Below, one piece after another: positions 1 through 8,212 of a DNA stretch of 64,000 nt (position 1 is its first letter; the number at the start of each line of letters is the position of its first letter). The stretch lies in NCBI GenBank assembly GCA_045124255.1, contig JBGVLM010000018.1, positions 31,338-95,337 on the forward strand, given 5' to 3'. This DNA is from Eshraghiella sp045124255. Lineage in GTDB: Bacteria; Bacillota; Clostridia; Lachnospirales; Lachnospiraceae. The notes beneath the pieces were generated by a model that ran no database searches, was not told the DNA's origin, and saw only the letters and a program-made list of their open reading frames with translations. A program made the position numbers and the translations under genes.

Positions 1-932
1 TAGATAACCGAATCCTCTCTTACAAATAGAATAAGCACCGTCATTGGAATAATCAATTTAAGGTCGTCCTTTTCAATGAAATAGAACAGCCATAAAAGCA
101 GAGGCACGTAAAAACAGCTTACATGTAAATCCGTAAAGCATCCGCATGAAAGTGCCGGATACAGTGCATATATTATCGCAAAAGCGGCTGTTGCCGATTT
201 GCTAAGTTTAAACTTCTTACAAAGAAAATACACCGGAATTATTCCGCATGCAACGGTTATAACCTGCATAATGAGCAGTGTCAGGGGATACGGGAAAATA
301 CAGTAAACCGGCAGGAACAGGTAATAAACCGGCGAAAAATCCGTCATAAAATATGACGCAACACTTTTCATATCCAGAGTTGTTCCCGGTGTAAATGAAG
401 TTCTTATCCCATGAAACATCTGAATAATAACCGCAAATCCGTTTGCACCGCTCTTATAGCTTAAATGCCTGCAAATACATATGCATGCAACAACTCCGAC
501 ATAAAAACACAGTGCCAGAATATAAACGATAATAACCGAACGCCGGCTTTTAAAATCCACAAAAAGCCTTGTTTTATTAATTGCATACATAATTGCAGCC
601 GCAAGTATTATCATAAGTCCGATTACATACGATATATTCGTGTCTGACTGAACCGACATAATTCCATACATTGTTATAAGAATTGTGGGGCCGAATGTCT
701 CAACCCATGTAAATGCCTTAAAAAATCCCAGTGCACAGAATGCAGCAAAAAATAACGCAACATAGCATATAAACATAACCGTATTAATCTGCTCTGCATA
801 CATTGCCGTGGCAAAATTCCCATCACTTTTTATAAAAAAACAAAGTGAAGTAAGTATCCATGCCATTATAAGTCTGATTATCAGCTTTTCAAGCGTAATC
901 TCAGCTTTAAGCTTAGTAAAAAATTCCTTCAT
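1..932 (-). CDS. DUF2079 family integral membrane protein (3' part beyond window)
   Basis: An uninterrupted reading frame runs leftward from an ATG at 932 to the window edge, so only the N-terminal 310 or so residues are present. The ATG follows a GAGGGTG ribosome binding site. The protein is very hydrophobic with repeated membrane segments. After the first segments comes a loop with a HGI motif and the stretch SPVYYLFLPVYCIFPYPLTL, then LHVSCFYVPLLLW and a VREDS motif. This order is what I recall for DUF2079 membrane proteins, which are GT-C-like and of unproven function. It lies 11 bases after the DUF1653 gene and is probably cotranscribed with it. The DUF2079 call rests on remembered motifs. 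Confidence 0.75.
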   Translation of the reverse strand, partial: MKEFFTKLKAEITLEKLIIRLIMAWILTSLCFFIKSDGNFATAMYAEQINTVMFICYVALFFAAFCALGFFKAFTWVETFGPTILITMYGIMSVQSDTNISYVIGLMIILAAAIMYAINKTRLFVDFKSRRSVIIVYILALCFYVGVVACICICRHLSYKSGANGFAVIIQMFHGIRTSFTPGTTLDMKSVASYFMTDFSPVYYLFLPVYCIFPYPLTLLIMQVITVACGIIPVYFLCKKFKLSKSATAAFAIIYALYPALSCGCFTDLHVSCFYVPLLLWLFYFIEKDDLKLIIPMTVLILFVREDSVI

Positions 933-943
933 TACAGCACCCT

Positions 944-1465
944 CTATCTAAGTCTCTGGCATTCAAATCTTGCCATTGTCTGAAGACAGTTAATTAATGA
1001 CGCAAATCTCACGCTCACGTCACCCTCGTCAATCGTCAAATCCATTGAAGCTGAAATATCATTAATAAGTCTGTTGTCGATTTTGTTTCTGACACTCGTA
1101 AGATATTCAATCTTGTCCGCCAGACTGTTTTTGTCAAAAAACTCCAACAGAACAGGATTTACACCGGCTTCTGCTTCATTACCGTCTTTGGCAGTTTCAT
1201 TTTCACAGGCTTTTACGGGCTCATATACCGGGCAAACCTTCTCAAAACGGTATTTTTGTGCTGCCTCAGGATATTTAACCCTGTCAACCTCACTGATAAA
1301 CATGTCATAAGGTCTTACATATGTTTTAAAATCACCGTATAATGCCTGGTATACCACATAGCGCTCTCCGGTTTCCGAATGAACTGCCACTGTAATTATC
1401 TGATATAATTTATCTTTGAAATGTTTATAAATATCTCCGGGTATTAAAATTCTGTCGTCGCTCAT
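944..1465 (-). CDS. DUF1653 domain-containing protein
   Basis: A 173-residue soluble protein. Residues 8 to about 72 match the DUF1653 pattern: PGDIYKHFKDKLYQI, then HSETGERYVVYQALYGD, then VRPYDMF. The domain is a small beta-rich fold of unknown function. The C-terminal half is acidic and helical (EFFDKNSLADKIEYL and following) and is not part of the named domain; similar extensions occur in Clostridia as far as I recall. An AAGGA sequence precedes the ATG at a rather long spacing. The DUF2079 membrane protein follows at once, suggesting a two-gene unit. No specific function can be assigned. Confidence 0.8.
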   Translation of the reverse strand: MSDDRILIPGDIYKHFKDKLYQIITVAVHSETGERYVVYQALYGDFKTYVRPYDMFISEVDRVKYPEAAQKYRFEKVCPVYEPVKACENETAKDGNEAEAGVNPVLLEFFDKNSLADKIEYLTSVRNKIDNRLINDISASMDLTIDEGDVSVRFASLINCLQTMARFECQRLR

Positions 1466-1605
1466 TTTATACTCATTCCTTTCAAACCAATATGTAATAT
1501 TTTATATCATCTGCTGATAAATTGCAATTAAACTTACTAAAATACAATCCCTTTATAACTTATTCCTGCATAGTATAAAGTATAAAAAAAGGTCGGGTTT
1601 ATTAT

Positions 1606-2502
1606 ATGAATGATGTAAGAAAATATTTTAATATTGATAAGCTTCACCGGTCCAAAATAACCGGTCGCAATATAACTGTTGCCATTCTTGACACAGGTGC
1701 CTTTATGCACCCTGATTTTTCCGAGCACATCAGGGTATTTAAGGATTTTATTAATAACAGGCAGAATCCCTATGATGACAATTCCCATGGAACCCATGTG
1801 TGCGGAATTATAGGCGGCAACGGCAGAATGAGCCGCGGACTGTACAAGGGCATGGCACCGGACTGTCTTCTGATTCCGGTCAAGGTGCTTAAAAATAACG
1901 GTACCGGAAGTGCCTCCGACATAATTAAGGGCATTGACTGGATTATGGACAATCGTGAGTTATATAATATCAGAATTGTAAACATTTCAATCGGTACCGA
2001 GGTTTTTTCATGCGAGGACGAACAGAGTGCGCTGGTTAAAGCTGTGGATTCCATGTGGGACTGCGGTATAACCGTAATTACTTCTGCCGGAAACAATGGT
2101 CCGGAATACCACACTATAACAACTCCGGGAATCAGCCGCAAGGTTATTACCGTAGGTGCAAGCACTGTAATGAACAATGTTGACGGCAATGGAAGAAAAT
2201 TCACAACCTATTCAGGCAAGGGTCCTACATTCTGCAATATTCCCAAGCCCGACATTACCGCTCCGGGCTCACATATTATAAGCTGTCATACCTTCCGTAA
2301 CGGCTACACGCAGAAAAGCGGCACCTCCATGTCTACGCCAATCGTATCAGGAGCTGCCGCCTTAGTTTACTCTTATAATTCTTCAATCACCAATATTCAG
2401 TTTAAAGAACTTCTGTGCCGTTCTGCCAGAGATATCGGACTGGACAGATACACACAGGGTTGTGGGGAGCTTGATTTACAGAAGCTACTTCTGCTCTGCT
2501 AA
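1606..2502 (+). CDS. S8 family subtilisin-like serine peptidase, probably intracellular
   Basis: A 298-residue subtilase with the full catalytic triad: Asp29 in AILDTG, His61 in NSHGTHV and Ser241 in GTSMSTP. Asn163 in AGNNG supplies the oxyanion hole. There is no signal peptide, no I9 propeptide and no membrane segment, and the length fits the minimal catalytic domain. It therefore resembles intracellular subtilisins, although the typical short inhibitory N-terminal peptide is not obvious. The ribosome binding site (AAGG) is weak and distant. The gene is monocistronic, and its last 18 bases overlap the 3' end of the convergent DUF885 gene. Substrates are unknown. Confidence 0.9.
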   Translation: MNDVRKYFNIDKLHRSKITGRNITVAILDTGAFMHPDFSEHIRVFKDFINNRQNPYDDNSHGTHVCGIIGGNGRMSRGLYKGMAPDCLLIPVKVLKNNGTGSASDIIKGIDWIMDNRELYNIRIVNISIGTEVFSCEDEQSALVKAVDSMWDCGITVITSAGNNGPEYHTITTPGISRKVITVGASTVMNNVDGNGRKFTTYSGKGPTFCNIPKPDITAPGSHIISCHTFRNGYTQKSGTSMSTPIVSGAAALVYSYNSSITNIQFKELLCRSARDIGLDRYTQGCGELDLQKLLLLC

Positions 2503-4248
2503 CCACTTATCCAGTCTGTCCTCAGCAACATCAAATGACGCCAGACCAAGACTGACATAGAACTGATGATATTCCTTCTCATCAAAGTTCTTGCCAAGCT
2601 TATTTTCAACTTTTTCTCTTAATTCCCTGAACTTAAGATGACCAACCGTATATGGCAGATATATTCCCGGATCTCCGACAACATCATAATAAATGCCCTC
2701 TGCCAGTTCTTCATCACATTCCAGATATTCGGAAAGATAGTCCAGTGTATCCGAAACAGACCAGCCCTCATAATTAACTCCGACATCCACTCGTGAACAG
2801 ATTATATATGAGAAAATATCATTAAGATATATCATTTCCTGCATATTATCTGATATTCCAAGATAGTCAGTACACAGAGTTGAAGCATATTCTGCCCATC
2901 CCTCGGTATATCCGATAAAATCAACAATCTTGCGGACCGCAGGGATTTCTTCATTGCCATAGGCAGAAGTAAACTGGTATGCATGACCCGGAAATCCCTC
3001 ATGTGCAAGAGTAAGGTACATTCTAAGAGAATCGTCCTTAACGGCAGAGCCGTTAACCTTAATATTATTTACAGAAATATCATCAATTCTGCATGATACA
3101 TAATATGCCGTGGTTCCCTCGATTTCACATGCAGGATTCTGATACTCAATTGTGTAATTCTCGGTATATGGTTCCGGAAATCTGTCAGTAATATTATCAA
3201 GAAGAAATTCCATTACCTCATTAGGGTCACTGAAATCAGGCTGGTAGGAATCTGCAGCAAAGTAGGCCTCGCTGTCCTTATAATACATTGCAACCAAGTC
3301 CTGCCATACATTATCCATTGCCTCATCAAGATACTCCGCAACCTCCTTTGGAGTCATATCCGAACTTGTTTTCTCTGCAACAATTGCCTCATAGTACTGA
3401 ACACCGGTTTTGCCATAGCCTGCAAGACCGCCGTCATTAATTCCGCTTCCCCTTAATTCTTCCATTAAATCAATGGTTTTCTGATAAACAGGAAGGTAGT
3501 ATTTCTCAACATACTCCTCATTAGTTGTAATAAATGAGTCTTTTTCTTCATCCGACAAATCAAGCTTTGCAATTCTGTCCTCAAAGGTTATCAGCAGAGG
3601 TTCATTCTCAGCGTTAATGTATGTTTCACACATTTCGATGACTCTGTCCACCAGCTCATCTGCCATAAAATAGCCCTTTTTCGCCTGATTTCTGGTAAAT
3701 TCAAAAACAGACTCCATATATGTATCAACGCTCTTAAGGAACATTAAATACTGCTCAACATCCTCTTTATCATAGAACTGGTATTCAATAAAATTAGTTG
3801 ATAAATTGCCAATCAGTCCGCTGTTAGGTGCAAATAGATTTATCAGCTCATCAGTTCCCTTATATGCAAGCTGTTTTTCAAAATAATCCTTAAGAATATC
3901 GTAGGTAAGCTGCTGCTCATCTGTCAATGCCGCATAATTAAATTCTTTAAGCTCCTTAAGCAGTGTCTCCATTTCACTGTATGCCTCAGCGGAATCGTTA
4001 AGATTAACCTCTCCCAGCGTGTAATCATCTTCTCCATATTTAATTCCGAGTGTTTCAGGATTACTCAATGTAAAATGGGCATTAAGGCTGTCATTCTCAA
4101 AGAATTTAACCACTACCCTGTCACAATATTCATCAAAGCTGCTGTCAACATCCTTCTGCTCTATTTTGAAGAAAAGTGAACAGCCGCTGCAGCAAAACAG
4201 CATGACAAAGCTCATAATAAGTGCCGTTACTCTGAATTTTTTTAACAT
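2485..4248 (-). CDS. DUF885 family lipoprotein, putative metallopeptidase
   Basis: A secreted lipoprotein of 587 residues. The N-terminal signal ends in a lipobox (VMLFCCSGC). The body matches the DUF885 family, seen in the zinc-binding-like motif LAHEGFPGHAYQ and, further on, in GYTEGWAEYAS. These proteins are peptidase-like, probably anchored outside the membrane. A longer reading frame begins at 4263, but GGGAG lies 6 bases before the ATG at 4248, so that start is preferred. The stop overlaps the end of the convergent subtilase gene, which leaves no room for a separate terminator between them. Enzyme activity is inferred only. Confidence 0.85.
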   Translation of the reverse strand: MLKKFRVTALIMSFVMLFCCSGCSLFFKIEQKDVDSSFDEYCDRVVVKFFENDSLNAHFTLSNPETLGIKYGEDDYTLGEVNLNDSAEAYSEMETLLKELKEFNYAALTDEQQLTYDILKDYFEKQLAYKGTDELINLFAPNSGLIGNLSTNFIEYQFYDKEDVEQYLMFLKSVDTYMESVFEFTRNQAKKGYFMADELVDRVIEMCETYINAENEPLLITFEDRIAKLDLSDEEKDSFITTNEEYVEKYYLPVYQKTIDLMEELRGSGINDGGLAGYGKTGVQYYEAIVAEKTSSDMTPKEVAEYLDEAMDNVWQDLVAMYYKDSEAYFAADSYQPDFSDPNEVMEFLLDNITDRFPEPYTENYTIEYQNPACEIEGTTAYYVSCRIDDISVNNIKVNGSAVKDDSLRMYLTLAHEGFPGHAYQFTSAYGNEEIPAVRKIVDFIGYTEGWAEYASTLCTDYLGISDNMQEMIYLNDIFSYIICSRVDVGVNYEGWSVSDTLDYLSEYLECDEELAEGIYYDVVGDPGIYLPYTVGHLKFRELREKVENKLGKNFDEKEYHQFYVSLGLASFDVAEDRLDKWLAEQK

Positions 4249-4264
4249 ATTATTCTCCCACATA

Positions 4265-5218
4265 CTAATTAAAATAAACTAAATCGTCCTCCGGCTTAAC
4301 TGCGTCCGAAATGTCCTCCGCATACAGTACAATGCCCTTTCCCTGATACTCCTTAACAAATTCCACCCTGGCTTTTGCAGTCAGGTTAATAAAATCCCTG
4401 TCCTTATAGCCTTCAAGAATCTTATAGGTATTATTGTCACAGAAGCATTTAAAGCCAATGTAGCGTATATCATCCACGCAGCAGGTCATTGCAAATCTTC
4501 CCGGCACAAATGCCTTCTTCTTCGCATATTCCTTAGGCTTATACACAACAGCCTTTGTTTTGATTATTTTGCCCTCGTATTTCTCAGGGTTATCCATTGC
4601 GTCCATATACCATAAGCCGTAGTCCTCGTCAGCAATCACGACCTCCGGTCCCGTCACGTCAAACGGAAGTATTTCATTGACCTCATTGGAGCTTCCGTCA
4701 GATGACTCAAAATATACCTGTGCCCTGCCGTTTACAGCCTTAACGCTTCTTCTGTAGCCCGCTCTGTCAGAATCCTTGACACAACGGTTAAAAATAACCA
4801 TTTCCGTAAGCTTATACTGCTCCATCATAACCTGCTTCATATTGGCAAGATACATATCGTAAGTCTCTGCATTAACCAGTGTAATAACCTGTACAACCTC
4901 CATAAATTTCGGAATTCTGTCAATAAAATCCTCAAGCTTCCACATTCCGTTGTACTCTACAAATATTCTCTCGGCCTTACTTTTATTACAGGAATCAATA
5001 AAAAATTCCTTTGTCATATCTTCAATATCTTCTGCGACAACAACAGTTGCATTGAGTGCTGCCATTTCTGCCTCGTCATATTCCTCGAGTCCCTCTTCAC
5101 AGACAATTACAAGGCTCTTTGCTCCGTCATTAAAATCCTCGCTCGCAAGTGTTTCTTTAATAAATGTGGTTTTACCGCTTTCCAAAAAGCCATTTACAAC
5201 AAATACCGGTGTTTCCAT
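4265..5218 (-). CDS. COG0523-type GTPase fused to a TIGR03943/DUF1980-like C-terminal domain
   Basis: A 317-residue protein. Residues 8-20 hold a P-loop, GFLESGKTTFIKE, in the same position as in CobW/COG0523 metallochaperone GTPases. The CxCC metal motif of that family is missing. The C-terminal 120 residues do not look like the usual CobW C-terminal domain. They carry GKIIKTKAVVYKPKEY, then PGRFAMTCCVDDIRYIGF, ending in a GKGIVLYAEDI strand, which resembles the C-terminal domain of TIGR03943/DUF1980 (YcgQ-type) proteins. The ATG has AGGAG 5 bases upstream. It lies 8 bases after the His-rich CobW gene, so the two are almost certainly cotranscribed and may act on the same metal. The fusion call is my own pattern reading. 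Confidence 0.7.
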   Translation of the reverse strand: METPVFVVNGFLESGKTTFIKETLASEDFNDGAKSLVIVCEEGLEEYDEAEMAALNATVVVAEDIEDMTKEFFIDSCNKSKAERIFVEYNGMWKLEDFIDRIPKFMEVVQVITLVNAETYDMYLANMKQVMMEQYKLTEMVIFNRCVKDSDRAGYRRSVKAVNGRAQVYFESSDGSSNEVNEILPFDVTGPEVVIADEDYGLWYMDAMDNPEKYEGKIIKTKAVVYKPKEYAKKKAFVPGRFAMTCCVDDIRYIGFKCFCDNNTYKILEGYKDRDFINLTAKARVEFVKEYQGKGIVLYAEDISDAVKPEDDLVYFN

Positions 5219-5226
5219 GTAATCTC

Positions 5227-6261
5227 CTATTTCAACATAAATAATTTTTCCATACAGTGTCCGCAGATATCGGTTCCGATTACGCAGATTTTACCTGTAT
5301 ATTCAGGACTTCCCTCACGTAATTCATACTCTCCCGGAACTGCGTCAAAATAAATCCATGAGCCGTTCTTATCAGGAACCATACCCTTCGCCCTGAGAAC
5401 AACTCCGAATTCATCAGTCATTACAAGGCGTCTGATGATATCTTCAAGCTCTGCCTTATCATATTTATGCGGTGTCTCAATGCCCCAGCTTGTAAATACG
5501 TCATCTGCGTGATGATGTCCGTGCTCATGGTCATGGTGATGTCCGCAGCAGCATTCGCCATCCTCATGATGATGTTCATGTTCATGCTCATGCTCATGGT
5601 CATGGTCATGGTGATGTCCGCAAACAGGACAAACCTCCATTTCACTTAACATCTCATCCACAAGAGAGGTTCTGTTCATTGCATCAACAATCTGCTCCCC
5701 TGTCAAATCATCCCATGGAGTTGTGATTATCGCCGCTTTATCGTTGTGCTCCTTAATAAGCGCAACCGCTGCCTCAAGCTTATCTTCTGTCATATTCTGG
5801 GTTCTGCTCAGAACAATTGTTGAAGCACTCTCAATCTGATTATTATAGAACTCGCCGAAGTTCTTAATATACATTTTGCATTTGGTTCCGTCTGCAACAG
5901 TAATAAAGTTCTCTAACTCAAGTCCTGCCTCTTCCTTAACCTTCTCTACGGCAGCAATTACATCAGAAAGCTTACCGACGCCTGACGGCTCAATAATAAT
6001 CATGTCAGGTGCATATTCCTCTGCTACCTGTTTAAGGGCCTTTCCAAAATCTCCGACAAGCGAACAGCAGATACAGCCCGAATTCATCTCATTAATCTGC
6101 ACTCCGGTATCCTTAAGAAATCCTCCGTCAATACCGATTTCTCCAAACTCATTTTCAATAAGAACAATTTTCTGTCCCTTATATACCTCTTCAAGAAGCT
6201 TTTTAATAAATGTTGTTTTGCCGGCTCCAAGGAAACCGGAAATAATTGTTACTTTCGTCAT
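5227..6261 (-). CDS. CobW/COG0523 family GTPase with His-rich metal-binding insert
   Basis: A 344-residue metallochaperone-type GTPase. The P-loop is GFLGAGKTTFIKK near the N-terminus, followed by ENEFGEIGIDG and the family's metal motif NSGCICCSL. Between the GTPase domain and the C-terminal CobW domain is an insert of about 45 residues, mostly His with acidic residues, containing CPVCGHHHDHDHEHEHE and a CCCGHHHDHEHGHHH cluster. Such loops bind zinc, nickel or cobalt. A reading frame from a GTG at 6270 is possible, but GGAG overlaps that codon and lies 8 bases before the ATG at 6261. It is the first gene of a two-gene unit with its own promoter. The metal is unknown; zinc is the most common case. 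Confidence 0.9.
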   Translation of the reverse strand: MTKVTIISGFLGAGKTTFIKKLLEEVYKGQKIVLIENEFGEIGIDGGFLKDTGVQINEMNSGCICCSLVGDFGKALKQVAEEYAPDMIIIEPSGVGKLSDVIAAVEKVKEEAGLELENFITVADGTKCKMYIKNFGEFYNNQIESASTIVLSRTQNMTEDKLEAAVALIKEHNDKAAIITTPWDDLTGEQIVDAMNRTSLVDEMLSEMEVCPVCGHHHDHDHEHEHEHEHHHEDGECCCGHHHDHEHGHHHADDVFTSWGIETPHKYDKAELEDIIRRLVMTDEFGVVLRAKGMVPDKNGSWIYFDAVPGEYELREGSPEYTGKICVIGTDICGHCMEKLFMLK

Positions 6262-6312
6262 TTTAGTCACTCCATTATTTAAAATTTTATTATTTTTATT
6301 TTTTAATAAATA

Positions 6313-6340
6313 ATTATATACTCTTTTTCTGAAAAATCAA
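6313..6340 (-). promoter_or_regulatory. Predicted sigma-A promoter for the CobW GTPase pair
   Basis: On the minus strand a -35 TTGATT (6335-6340) is followed after 16 bases by a perfect -10 TATAAT (6313-6318), ending about 50 bases before the GTPase start. The region is otherwise A/T-rich. I found no clear Zur-type palindrome in it. Confidence 0.6.
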
Positions 6341-6345
6341 CTCCG

Positions 6346-8211
6346 CTACTTAAAAACATAGCTTAACACATTGCTGAACAGCGGATTGTCATACTTGGAG
6401 TACACAACCTCCCTTGCCATTACCGGATTATCAGTTATCAGTGCATCAACGCCGATTGAAGTCATCTCCCTTGCAGCGGATTTGCTGTTAACAGTCCAGA
6501 CAAAAATCTTCTTGCCCCTGTTGTGAATTGCGTCGACCATATTTTTGTTAACATAAGCGGCACTAATGCTGAATGCATCACAATATTCAAGATTATAGAA
6601 ATTTCCATAAGCCATTGTAAGAACATAGCCGGTCTTTATTCTTTCATCAATATGTTTTATCTGCTTAAGTGCGTCATAGCTCATTGACGTCACATAGCAG
6701 TCATCAATATATTCATATTCATTAATCAGTTCAACAACCCTCTCAACAAGGTCGGGTTCATTGTCACTCAGCTTAATCTCAATATTAAGCTTTATTTTGC
6801 CCTTGGTGTACTCCATTACCTCACGAAGCGTAGATATTCTGCATTCCGCATATTCAGGGTCATCTCCGAAATAACTTCCCGCATCCAAATCCTTTAGCTC
6901 ATCATAGGTAATTTCCCAGACTTTTTTATTAACTCCCGTGGTTCGTTTAAGACTCGGGTCATGTATTACAACAATCTCTCCGTCCTTTGTCTCATGGACA
7001 TCCAGTTCAATATAATCCGCGAGTGACTCCACTGCATTTTCAAATGCCATCATTGTATTCTCAGGAGAATTATAAGAACATCCCCTATGTGCCATAACCT
7101 CGGTATCGTTAAACATTTCCACCTTGTCAAACGGATTTCTCTCAAACGCCGAAATCATATAGGCAAGATTAATGGCAAGTGTAGCCGCCACTATAATAGA
7201 AGAAATTCCCATCTGTAATTTAGGGTGCTTTGCCCTCTTTCTGCCAATCTCCTCCGTAATATCTCCCATATTCAGTTCATTGCCAAAATCGCAGCGGTAT
7301 CTGAAAAACAGCCCCGTAATAACGCCATAGGACAGCGGAACTGATGAAAGCATAAGGATTATTTTTGCAACCGTAAGCATAATTCTGAATAAGGATAAGT
7401 AAATTGCCATACCCATATTAACCTTATCCAAAATAAAAACACCGATACATATAAGGGCAACCATAAGCAGGTACACCAGATAAATCGCAATAAAAATAAC
7501 TGCATTCCATCCGATAATAACCATAAAAGTCTTAAAACCCCTGTCCCTGATGAGCCTGCGGCTCTTGCGCTTACTCTCTGTAATATCCGCACCGTCATAT
7601 GCCATAAAATTCATTATAAAAATATGAAGCATACAATATATAAAAAAAGCAAAAAGCAGGATTCCTAATATGACTAACAGAGCCTTATGTCCTGAGAGCC
7701 AGTTTATTACGGACTGCGGAAGGGTTATATTTATAAGCATAAACACAATAAGTGTTATATTCATCATAACAGATACGGAAACAACATGAAAAAAAGTATT
7801 AATTTTCTTTTTCTTCATTGTGCGTCCCATAAGCCTGAAACCTGATTTAAAAATTGCAAAAATCGAAATCGGGCTGCCATGATATGCTGCGTCATAGCAT
7901 ACAGAAAGACATGCAATCTCATACGTCAGATAAAACGCAACACCGATAATTATCAATAGAAAAAAAACAATTGTATACGGACTTTTTAAATAGGTAAATA
8001 AATATGTGTTAGTAAGATATCGAAATCCGGCTTTTGTAAGTGTAAATTCAAAGCCCTTAAGAAAAAGAGGATAAAATATTGCTATTGTCAGCATTTTATA
8101 CAGTAATTCAAACACAAAAAGATTCAAGCCGCACTTTTTATTAAGTGCGACTGAATCCATAAAGCTCATCTTGATATAATTTTTAACACGTTTTATAAAT
8201 TTGTGTTTCAT
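6346..8211 (-). CDS. Membrane-anchored glycerophosphodiester phosphodiesterase
   Basis: A 621-residue two-part protein. The first 370 or so residues form a membrane domain with several hydrophobic segments, as in the GDPD-associated membrane domain of Firmicutes. The C-terminal 245 residues are a GDPD TIM barrel: AHRGCSYNSPENT holds the catalytic His-Arg, IELDVHETKDG the metal-binding Glu and Asp, and VIHDPSLKRTTG the second His. It would hydrolyse glycerophosphodiesters, releasing sn-glycerol 3-phosphate, perhaps from lipid headgroups or teichoic acid. The start lies one base past the icd stop, so it is probably translated from the icd transcript. The ribosome binding site is poor. Confidence 0.9.
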   Translation of the reverse strand: MKHKFIKRVKNYIKMSFMDSVALNKKCGLNLFVFELLYKMLTIAIFYPLFLKGFEFTLTKAGFRYLTNTYLFTYLKSPYTIVFFLLIIIGVAFYLTYEIACLSVCYDAAYHGSPISIFAIFKSGFRLMGRTMKKKKINTFFHVVSVSVMMNITLIVFMLINITLPQSVINWLSGHKALLVILGILLFAFFIYCMLHIFIMNFMAYDGADITESKRKSRRLIRDRGFKTFMVIIGWNAVIFIAIYLVYLLMVALICIGVFILDKVNMGMAIYLSLFRIMLTVAKIILMLSSVPLSYGVITGLFFRYRCDFGNELNMGDITEEIGRKRAKHPKLQMGISSIIVAATLAINLAYMISAFERNPFDKVEMFNDTEVMAHRGCSYNSPENTMMAFENAVESLADYIELDVHETKDGEIVVIHDPSLKRTTGVNKKVWEITYDELKDLDAGSYFGDDPEYAECRISTLREVMEYTKGKIKLNIEIKLSDNEPDLVERVVELINEYEYIDDCYVTSMSYDALKQIKHIDERIKTGYVLTMAYGNFYNLEYCDAFSISAAYVNKNMVDAIHNRGKKIFVWTVNSKSAAREMTSIGVDALITDNPVMAREVVYSKYDNPLFSNVLSYVFK

Positions 8212-8212
8212 A

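Noticed and set aside
5467..5649. Met/Val-rich plus-strand frame opposite the His-rich loop
   Set aside because: It is the complement of CAT/CAC repeats in the CobW gene, which gives ATG and GTG codons automatically. No ribosome binding site.
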